A stretch of DNA of 64,000 nt from Gordionus sp. m RMFG-2023 (lineage: Eukaryota; Nematomorpha; Gordioida; Chordodea; Parachordodidae), in NCBI RefSeq assembly GCF_954871325.1, contig NC_088775.1:13307561-13371560 (forward strand), in the 5' to 3' direction. This document shows positions 49,101-61,100 of the stretch, in pieces. Below the pieces are notes generated by a model. That model was not told where the DNA came from, did no database searches, and was given only the letters and a program-made list of their open reading frames with translations. The translations under genes and the position numbers were made by a program. Numbering within the stretch: position 1 is the first letter of the stretch; the number at the start of each line of letters is the position of its first letter.

Positions 49101-52100
49101 ATTTTGAATAAAGATAACACGAATATGAGGCTGACCCAAACTATAGTGGAATATTTGGGATCCAAATTGCTTGGATGTTTCAATTTTCCCTCTCTTTAAA
49201 ATCAATCGTCATTTTTAATGAATTTTCAGATTATTTAAATTCGAAAATTTGATCATTTCACAACTTCTTCAACAAATGATCTTGAAAATATATTTTTTTT
49301 TATCTCAATCTCATTCTAATGCCTTCAGCAGACCCTTATTGTCAGCTTGAAAAAAGTTACGATATAGACTGCTAACGCACGAAACAGATTTAATGTTAAA
49401 ACAAATATAATATGATGAACTGTCAAGAATTTTATAATAGTTCTATAAAAATTTTTTTTTATCTATATAAAAGTTTTAGAAACAAATATTTTTGGATAGT
49501 ATCTTAGGTGCCAAATTAGTCTTTTTAAATGAGAATAACGGTAGTGAATAGGTTAAGAAGAAATCCGATCGAAGTCCGGACAAAACGCAGAATGGCCCGG
49601 CGTATTCGAATGCAACATCTCTTATTAAAATTTATTAGATCTTAACAAAATGGACGCCGTTCTAGATTTGAGCTAGCGTATAGAGATATTATTTTATTTT
49701 TTTTATTTTATTATTATATACTTGAATAATTAAATCATAATTGAAAGTAATTAGAATATTTAGCTTTGAAAAAAAAATGATATAAAAATTAAATTTCTAT
49801 GTTCACTTTCAAGTTCATTTTTTAAATATGCCTAAAATTCGGGAAACTTTTTGAACGCGTGCCACTCTTTTATCTTCTTACAATTTAAATGATATTATTC
49901 TAAGCCCTGTGGTTTAGATTCGATTTCTTTATTTAGCCTCTACTAATATATCATTATATACCTCGCAATTATAAAAAAAATTCTTAATCATTCTTCGTGA
50001 GATGAAAAAATTAGGCTCTTAATTCGGAAATTGGAAAATTTAAATTTATCTTATAAATATGGATACAGGGCATAATTTCTAAATCGGGGACGAGAACCGC
50101 TTTAAAAAATGCTGGTTTCCGCTTTGAATTTTTAAGGGTTCCGATCGGTTCTCGAAGGTTCCCTAATATTATTTAATATTCTCAAGGAAATTTTAAATGA
50201 AGAAAAAATAGAGAATAATCTCTAATAATTACCTTAAAAAAATCGGGAAAAAAAATTATCTATATGTTGGAATATTCAATATAAATTTTATGGGAATTTT
50301 TATAAATATTAGAAGCGGCCTAAAGGGAATTATTTTATTCCAACAAAGGAAAGAAGGGGAATGCAAAACAAATTTTATAAAATTGCGATATCAATGTATC
50401 TACCGTTACTTGGTAGTGGCACACCTATTTTAGAGAAAGAAATAAATAAAAATTAGATTATTAGACCTACCGAATTTTTAGGTTTTACTCGGATTAATTA
50501 TTTTCGCCGAAACGCATTTAAAAAAAATTAAATTTCGTCATTTTTAAATAATCTTTGGGTTATTATTTTGCGAAATAGCATATATATCTAAAGCATAGTT
50601 TTGGAGCAGCTAAGAATCATTACCCAAAGCTTTTAAGATATTTAACATGAGATTATTTAGGCTTTGTAGACCTGTGGTTTAAACTTAACCTAAAATCCTA
50701 TACAAGATTAACATGAAATAAGAAAAAATTATTATCATGACTCTAATTTTCTATCGTATACCTCCTATATCAAAAGGAAAATTGAAAATATAAGCATCAA
50801 ATAATTGTTTGCTAAATATCTTAACACATATTATGCTTTATTCAAAGATGAATCTAATAGTAACGAATACATATATTAAATTATTCGTTTTGTTCGACGA
50901 ATAAACAATTATTAGAATCGAATCAAATTTCCGAACTATTCGCGGGATCTAACATATTTTCTAAAATAAAATTTAGTTATTTTTTTGATAATCTGTCTCG
51001 ACGGGTGATTTGATTAACAAGATGCAATCAACTGCCCGCGAAAGGCGGATCTCAGTTGGAACTAATTAGCTCTCAAAAAATCGTCGGTCTGAAGAAATGA
51101 CGAGAAAAACTCTTTACCTTAAAAATCGAATAATTCATTTATTCGGTTTCGTATTCGTTTTTGAATGTTATGAGAGATCATGTGTTTCATTTTTTTACTG
51201 GGAATACTCGGGTTTTGTACATTTTTTTACTGGGAATTCTCGGGTTTTGTATATAAAAAAAAATGTTTTTAATCCCGGCCCGGTTTTGTAATTTATTTTA
51301 AACTCGACCCAAATTTTTGAGATCATGCTATTATTCGGTACGCTTCGGGTAAGGCATGCAAATCTTTGAGGTTCCCTTTCTAAATCACTAAAAATAAAAT
51401 TATAAAAAAATGGGAATTTCGCTTGTATCTCCTAGAAAAATATTTTTAAAGTAAATTTGAAATTAATATGAATAGATGCTAAGGAAGTGAACACTTGTAT
51501 TTAAATTGAGTTTTTTTTAAAAAATCGCTAAAAGGAAAATATCATCAATATTCAAAAGTTTTTCGTTAGCGATTTATAAAACTCAATTTAAATGCATAAA
51601 TATACTTCCCCAGAATCTATTAATATTATTTTCAATATTACTCTAAAATTTTTCTAGATTTGAACTAGATTCACAATTTTTACCTATTTTGTGTTAGCCA
51701 TCTCGAACCTATCCCGCCTTCAATATAAATCGATTTTTTTTGGCTTAATCCTTGAATATTGAGAGCATAAAATATACATGAAATTTTTGTTGTTTATGAT
51801 GATACTTTTAAATTTCCATCTTTCAATAAAATATAAATTGGGATAACCATCCTTTGTAATACATAATAAATATTAATTTAATATATTATGGAAGTTTTTT
51901 TTAACTTTAAAGTCTATATATATTCATTCGATATTTCAAAAAAAAGAATTGAATTTAATATGTATTTTTTTTGGTAATTCTAATAATTTATACAACTTTC
52001 CCTAAATAAATTCTGACAACAGACGAGACTTAAAAGGACAAAACTAATCTCATTTATTCCCTAATTTAATCATTATATATAACTGCAAGATGAGCATTCC

Positions 52101-55100
52101 TTTGTTATCTTTAGTAGAAATTCCAATGAATTATTCATCATTTTCCTTTAAAAGGGATAGAAGTGGCATAACTATGAGGGGAGGGCGCTATTAGGAACTT
52201 GAGTTCCGACAAAATTTTGTGTTTCATATTTTATTTTTAGGCCCAGCCCGTATTTATAAATTTTTATTTTATCTTTTATTAAAGCTCGGATCAGATTTTT
52301 AAAAATCATACAATCTAATCTCCCGTTCTGGGGGATGCATATACAGTCCAATTGGGCGCAGCCTGTTTTAACGGGTTTTATTTTAAGTTGGGTTAACATA
52401 TCCGATGCCGAATCTTTTTTCTCGGCCTAGCCAGATTTGGAAAAAAAAATGATAGATCTAAATATTATTTCCCTTTTTTTGCCCATATGTTTTTTAAACT
52501 TTTTTTTTCTCTCAAAATTTTTAGAACGGAGAGTTTTTTGGCGTGATGAGATTTTACTTCCAGGAAGAGGGAGCCAAAGTCGCCACCAAATGCATCAGGG
52601 TAACCAGCACGGCCACCACGTTGCAAGTCATCAATACTCTAATCGAAAAATTCCGACCTGACATGAGATTATTATTATCGTGTCCCTTGTATTCGTTATA
52701 CGAAGTGCATATCAACGGAGGTATATACCATATATTTTATCCATAAAAATATTATACAAACCTGAAGATTTTACTCATATATGGCACAAAGGTTTGAATC
52801 TATTATCGAAATCTCGAATTTTTAATAAACTGCTCAAATGGAGCAATTTGATATCGCTAATAATGCTCCGTAAGGTCTAAAATAAGGGGAAAGATAAGAT
52901 ATTTAGCATACGATTTGATGACCATATATCCATTCCACATCTGATTTCGTACTGTATATTAATATGTTGTATATTGAGTCATGAAATTAAAATCGTAATG
53001 GTTATTAGGAATTTAGATTAGAGCGATAAGAAAAACGGAAAATAAATCAGTAATTTTAATAATTTTATGTTTTTTTGCTAATAAAATATTTAATTTACTT
53101 AATTTATTAGCACTTTCAACCTGCTTATTCTAAATGTTCATATACTGGTACAAAATTTGTATCATTTTTTTAAAATACCTTTATTTTTAATTATATATGG
53201 ACGTTCTAAACCTTTTTCTTAAGTTTTAAAAATTTATGATTTAATAAACAAAAATTAATAAAAATTTTTACGTGCGCCTCCAGCTCACGCAGGCACCGCT
53301 TGCAATTTTATTCACGTCGGAAAAAAGCCACCGATTGAGATGAGCGGCGTGATCAGGCTTGCCCCCGATTTTTTATCTATGGCGGCGGCGCGGCATGCAT
53401 AATTTTTAGAATATTATATTTATATATTAAATTATTATTTGAATTTGAATATTAACATTAATAAAATTAAATTATGAATTGTATTCAGTGTATATCATAC
53501 ATTCATTCATATTCTCATACATCATACAAAATTTCACAAACATTAATACATCTTTTTTTATGGACTTACACGTTTGAAACCACCCTAGTTTGTTTATTGT
53601 CAGTTCTAATTGATGTTTTTTTGAGTATCTTTTAATATATAACTGATTTATTAAATTAATTGTATAAAACTTTATTTTGAAAGTTCAAAAATTTGTTTTA
53701 TTTCAGCTCTAATTATTTTGATGCTTTTTAAATATATTTTTAATGTATAAAATAAATATAAAATCTAATGGGAGAAATTATGTTTAATGTGATGCTTAGG
53801 TTTAATATCATTTTATTTTATAAACAATAAAGGAATAACTGATTTTATAAAGGTTTGAAATGTAAATAAAATGATTATTAAAAAATAAATTGTCTAAAAA
53901 AATAGAAATGATATTTGATTCCTCGTCAGAAGTGCCTGATAGGACAATCATTAGTCGGGGTGCATTAGATAATGTTTACTAATCAATAAAGGCGCATGTT
54001 TTAAATCTGATTGATTCTGAATCAAAATTCTTTTCTATCACTTTTGATTTGTAGACAGATCATTTCAAGCGTCATTGGAGGTGTATCACTCTTCACTGTA
54101 GTAATGTGAGGAGTATATTACATCACCCCTCTTTGTATTACGTTAAGTCTTCGTCATTTAAATGAAAATTTTGATTTAAATTATTTTATCCTTGCAACTA
54201 GAAACGTGACACAAAAGCATGCTGGTGAAACCATATTATCTGAGATCGATAGTATAGAAAAGGTATTCCATTTAAAAAACACAATTCAGATGGTAACTGT
54301 TGTTAAGGCTAATGTCAAAATAAGCTTCAGATTGAGGGATTATGAGCATCATTTATGCTTAGGGCATGGACTTTATAATTTTGTTACAGTTGAAAGTTGC
54401 CAGAAGTAGTAATATTCTGATTAAAAAAATTAGAGAAATCATTTCAGCCCTCAGATATCGAGTAGCTGATTTGGAATGTGAAATAGAGGAAGAAGACTGT
54501 AAATCCTGCAATTAATTTACGAGACAGGCCATTTGGATACTGATGATTCTGATTCATACCTTTATGAACATTTTGATATCTCTGATGAGTTGCATTGCAA
54601 AGTATCCGTAGTGTTCAAGATTTCTATAAATAATGTTCTAAATAAAATAGGAAAGCTCTCCTTAACATCTTTTAATAACGAATGGATATAATTAACAAAC
54701 TTTACACATGAAATCCATTCAGAGAGTCTGTGGAATTTCCTCCCTCCCAAAAGGGAATCAATAAATTTCGAATTTATTTCTCAGTGAAATAGAAACATAT
54801 ACAAATAAATCTGATTGCTCAGATATCATTTGCCTAGAATATGCAGACCATAGGTTTCCAATTACCGAACTTCAAAATTATATTTAAGAATTAGATATTA
54901 GCAACACTACTTAATCCGAGATTTAAAAATCTTAAAATTGTTTCAGAATATATAAATTCGATTCTACATCATTGTAATTTTTAATTAGAAATTTAAAACT
55001 TTTAGAACATAATAAAAATGCACAGAGTGGGATTCAAGTTGTAGATAATTAGCAAACATCCAGTTCATATATAGTTAAAATAGCTCATTAACATTCCTTC

Positions 55101-58100
55101 CAAGCAATGATTATAACAACATTAGCATGCCATATTTTGCGCAGCCAAAGGATGCACTAACTATTTGGGGAAAAGCGACTGGAACTTTCTAGGCCTGCTG
55201 ATTTAGCTAGGAAGGTTCTTTGTCTACCTGCAACCAGTACACTCAGGTGAAGAATTTTTTCCATGGATTAATTACTCAATGCAAAAAGTACTTCTTTATG
55301 TCCCATGAATCTTGATAAAATACTAATGACTTAAAATTTTACTAAATCTGATTTCTAACTTATTATATTTCTTACTTTATATTTTGACATATTCCAAATT
55401 TAAATTTTAATATGTTTTAATAAAAATCAATAGAATACTACTAAAATGTGTTGTTTATGCACTTTGATTTGAGTAAAAATGTAATTTCTTAGTCTATTTC
55501 TGAGAATGATAAAAATACATATATATAGAAGTGAGACAGAAGTGAATTAAACTATATTAGCAATGTTGGAGCTAAGAGCACCCAAATCAGATGTAAGTAG
55601 CGCGCTACCGCTATCGCTATTTGTTAAAAAAGTAGCACGCTACCGCTAACGCTATTTGTCAAAAAAAGTAGCTCGCTATTAGCTACTATTTTTTAAAAAT
55701 ACAAACAAATTTTTTATTTTTTGCTTATAATGTTATTGTATAGTAAATATATAAAAATCAACATTTATAAATATTAAAATATAGTTAGTTATGATTATAA
55801 AAAAATTTATGTAATAAAAATAAATATTGGTAATTTGTTGCATTTTAATAATAAAATCATTTCAATATTATCATCCCCAAGTTTAGAGCGACTATCAGAA
55901 AGTATAAGTTTAGCCTTAAATAATCTCTCGACACTAGCACTTGAGGATAAGGGCGTATTTAATCTTATATACATATTTTTAATATAAGATAGATTATCAA
56001 TAATTTTATTTGCAAGTACACCGTATGTCTGGCATCCTATTATCATTTGAGGGCTAATGCCACAGATCTTCTTTTTAAAGTCCTAGGGTCTAGCCAATGG
56101 CCTAAGATTCCCAAATAAGCTCAAAAATATTTAATCAGATCAATTTATAAATATAAATAAGTTTTTACCTTCTGTTATGTGTGCAACTATCTCCCGTGGT
56201 ACATATATATGATATCTCTGATAACTCTACTATTAGAGCATCTTTCATCATTTTAAAGTTATCTGCTATTTTATTCATTAGTGTCTGGCGGCATAAAATT
56301 GTTGTACCAGGGGATAGAGTTTTAATCACCATGGTAAATGATAATGGCCTAAGATTCCCAAATAAGCTCAAAAATATTTAATCAGATCAATTTATAAATA
56401 TAAATAAGTTTTTACCTTCGTTATGTGTGCAACTATCTCCCGTGGTACATATATATGATATCTCTGATAACTCTACTATTAGAGCATCTTTCATCATTTT
56501 AAAGTTTCTGCTATTTTATTCATTAGTGTCTGGCGGCATAAAATTGTTGTACCAGGGGATAGAGTTTTAATCACCATGGTAAATGATGGATTATCAACCA
56601 AGGATATTGGCTGAACTGTATAAATTATAAAATCAACAATAACTTTATCAGCCGATTTCTGATAAATATTGTCATTTGCATTATTAATTAATTTGGTTTT
56701 AAATTGAATTAGTCTTTTTGGGTAGAGTCGCCTATACCAAAATTATTTAGATGTTTCTCCATTTCCTTAAAACTCATGAACAGTCTTATAAAATAAATAT
56801 TATAAGAATGTGAAAATGGCAACTTACCTTTAGGTGTTTCTTGAGGTTATAGCTACTGGATTGATTTGAGGAAATTTTTTTTGTTACATTTTAAACAAAT
56901 AAATTTGAAACCAGTTATGGATTATATATTTATTTAAAAAAAATTCAAATCTAAGGAATGGGAAATTTGTATTATTATAGCTATTAAGAACATTTTATTC
57001 CCTGGTATCTTCCATTTCATTAATATCATTGTCTGAATCACTTTCAACGATTTGGATATCCATAGGCGATGACATTTTAAATTATTAACACATGATTTAG
57101 GTTTATAATACAAATGAAAATATAAATTACAAATTGAAAATATATTTCAATTTCAAAATTAAATAATAAATCATAAAAATTATAATTAATTATGATATTA
57201 TATTTATATTTTCATGTTTATACTTACTTTCATTATATTTTTTGAAAGAAAAAAAATAGCGCACTAAAAAATTAAATAATTACAAAAAAAGTAGCCGCTA
57301 TTAGCATTACCAATAGCTAGCTACAAGTAGCGCGCTACTTTAACAACTTTGTCCCAAATAAATTATAAAAAAAAAATACATTGAATTATATATTAAATTC
57401 ATTTAAAATCTTTTAAATAAATAGCTCGCCGCAGTCAATTGAGGCTTCGGCGCACAGGTCTAATTATACCTATTCTATTTATCACGTTTGCCCATTATTT
57501 TTTTAATTTTTCTAAAATATGTTGTTAACACCAAAATACTATTTATAATATTGGAGAGTGGTTAAATTAAAAATGCTATATTTTAATGGATTATCACTTG
57601 TATATGAAATATCAGAATTCATCAAATATATATGTAAAAAAAATTTGCTCGGGTTAGCTTGTAAATTTATGTCCCGGCCCGGCGGACCTCTATCATCTGT
57701 GGAACCATTATAAATTCGTATGCTATTTTACAAGTTTTTTTTTCTTTATATATTTTATCATTTAATATTTTTTTCTTAGATTTATAAGGCCTGAAGCATA
57801 AGTCTAAATACCTTTAAAATAAATATTGTGAGTTGTGGACCTTTAAATCTAAACGCAAAAAGCTGAAATTGTAGATTAACCCTGTATTGCATGTACTATG
57901 TTAGAAAATTTTTTTTTTGGCAAACTAGATTTTTTATTTCTCTCGATACTATATTGATAATCTCATGGCTCACTTTTTTTAAAAAAATTCTAAATTTCTT
58001 AGAAGATGAACGGTATGTGGATTAAAATACACATTATGCAATTAAGGATACAAATTTCAATTTTTCCACATAATTTTTATTATACTCTAAACTATAAATA

Positions 58101-61100
58101 TATATAATTTTATATAAATACAACAAATATTAAATGTTTGAACATTTTAATTTTCATGAAAATCTATAAAACAATTATTTGTGGGCGTAAAACATAAATA
58201 TACACCACATTTTTGGCAAGATACTTTTGTAATAAATGTGCATCCTGGCATTTTACATCTACCCTTTTTATCATTATTGGGCCAGTGAGCTGTGAGGTCT
58301 TTCCTAACCTCTTCATTTGGTAAAGATTGGGCTGGTCCTTTTTTACATTTTTCCCCCGATAACCAGTTTGAACTGATTTTCGTTTTGGAATATTGTTTGA
58401 AGTGCATTTGCCATATTTGCAAAGGACTTCCGCCACCGAAATTTTGAAATTGTACAAACTTAATCGATCCTTGCCTGCTATTGATATACTATTATAATCC
58501 CGTTTGTATAGCAACCAAGAATTTATAAGTAACATGTCGAATACATGAAATGAAATTCGATGGTACCATTTTCTTGATTTGGTATGAATTCTATATAATG
58601 AAAGTAAAGAATCCATAAGATCTACACCTCCCATTGATTTATTATAAACTTTAACAATGTTTGGACATTTTATCATTATTTTATCCTTTTTTTTCTATCA
58701 TATCTTTCGCAATCGATAAGAGGATGTGCACCTACAAAAGTGCTCAATAAGGTCACAGCACGATTGTCGTGCCACTTCACTGAATTTAACTCAACTCCGT
58801 TTATTATTGTTTCCCCTATCGATAAAGATTTTAGTATATTCTTGGTTATAGTTATCAAGGGTCTAATTTTATGAAGTGGGTCGTGGCCCTCACTTCCAAG
58901 TGGAATAAATTTGTCATTATCATTTATATGAATGAATGATTTGATTTGTTCCCAGCGATTTAGGGTCATGACATCAGCCACCTTGGCCTGTCTTGTATTG
59001 GTGGCCCAGTAGAGACGTGCTCTGGGAAGTTTAATAATTGACATGTAAAAAATAATTCCTATAAATTTTTCTAATTCATCTATCGATAAATTCAAAGGTT
59101 TGTTGGAATTGCATATAAATTTGATTCGTAAACAATTAGAGGTAATAAATCAGTGAGATATGTATTATAATAATCCATTGGTTTTTTTACTTTATCAACC
59201 GTTGGTTTTTCTCCTTTCCACTTTGGAATAACTAACGGTAAATTAGTTAAGCAATTTTTCCAAATCATTTTTCTCACGATTCCTTTTTCATTTTTGATAT
59301 TTTCATCCTCTTCCGATTCATCACTCTCATTGAAATCTAGATATTTATAGATTATATAAGAGCATACATTTTAAATATACCTAAATCATTATTTTGGGTT
59401 GACAGAAACTCCTCATCAGACGATTCACTTAAATTTGAATCTTCACTATCATTAGGTATGGTACCACAATTCATAATTCTAAAAATATAAAACTCAAATA
59501 AAATACCTTATTTGCATAATGTGTCTTTAAAACCACGTATGATTATTACAAAACATAATTATCAAAAATAATAAATATATATAAAATAATTTCATAAACA
59601 TTAATTTTTACCTTTTATTTATCTAATTTTAATGTTTTGAAATTTGTCAAATATATTATTTATCCTTTTACGATGTGTAGAAAATTGAGAAGAAAAATTT
59701 TATAAAAAAATAGCCATTTTTAAAAATAGGGTTTAATAAAATGCGAAATTAAAAATATATAATAGATCACGTGGGCCATATTAACATTCGAATCGAAAAT
59801 ATGGATTGTGGCTTCAAATACACACCATGCAATTGATTTAAAATTTATTTATAAAATATTTATTATATAATTTGTGGTATGTGGATTGAGATACACAGTA
59901 TGCAATACAGGGTTAATTATTAAAATGCTGAATTTTCAAAAAAAATATTCTTTAAAGATGAAAGAAAAATAGAAGACGACGAAAAACCTTTACTCGTTCA
60001 ACTTAATTGGAACAAAGATGACAGAGAAGGTCGTTTCTTACTCAAACGGGAGGATGATAAAACCAAAGTTTTATTTTTACTTCTTTTTTGTAAATAAAAA
60101 TGTAAAACAAATTGGGCAAATGATGAGTTTGGCTTAACTCCTTACTCGCAACTGATAGATTAGAGAGTATCTTTAAATCGCCAGTAGAACGCTAGGTATT
60201 ATAACGCTTTTAGTGTAAAACGTTTGAATTGGGTGGCATGTTGACAATCACCTAAGCTTCTATAAAAAGAAAGTCTTTATTATTATTATTATGAAAAATA
60301 GATATTTTATTTTCAGTGAGTAAAGAGGGGGGAGTGGAAAATTTCTCCCGCTCTTAGTATAATTTTATAATATAATAAAGAAACAAATATTTAAACTGAA
60401 TTTCAGCCCACTGGTTTAGATGATTCTTACTACAGAGGTCGCGAGGTTAAGACATTTCTAAACCACTCTGTCATAGAAAACAGCGACATGACTCCCCAGC
60501 GATGTGATACTGTCAACAAGAACAACCATAATCATTCCTTTTTCTCATCCTTCTCCTCCGCCACCCTTTTCCATAATCACGACTCTGAAAAAAATCGTGC
60601 GAAATTGCTCGAAAATAATAACGTATCCCCTAATAACGACAATAGCGGAATTTACGATCCCGTTGAGATGGCTCGAAATATGGAAGCCGAAACGGTGGAA
60701 AAAAATGGCAAAGAACGTAACACCACCACGAGGAAGTCTAAAAGTAAATGCACTAATTTAAAAAAAAATTTCTAAGTAGTATGTCATTCACATTCCTAAG
60801 TTGTTAAAATGTTATCATTTTTGGATTTAGGTTTATTTGCTTATTATGTCATTATTATATTTTTGCTAATCGGGTCTCAGTGGCAAACAATTCGTTCATT
60901 TGAATGTGTACCAATACAAGTCAGCTGGTGATACGCCATTTTGCTATCTTACATAAATATTTAACATTAAAATTATATAAAACATTTTTAAAAAAATTTA
61001 GTTTCATTTTAAAAAAATTTATACGCGAAATCAAAATGGCGTATCACCAGCTGATTTGTTTTTAACAACGCTTTAAAGGGCATTATAAAGAGTAAGTGCT

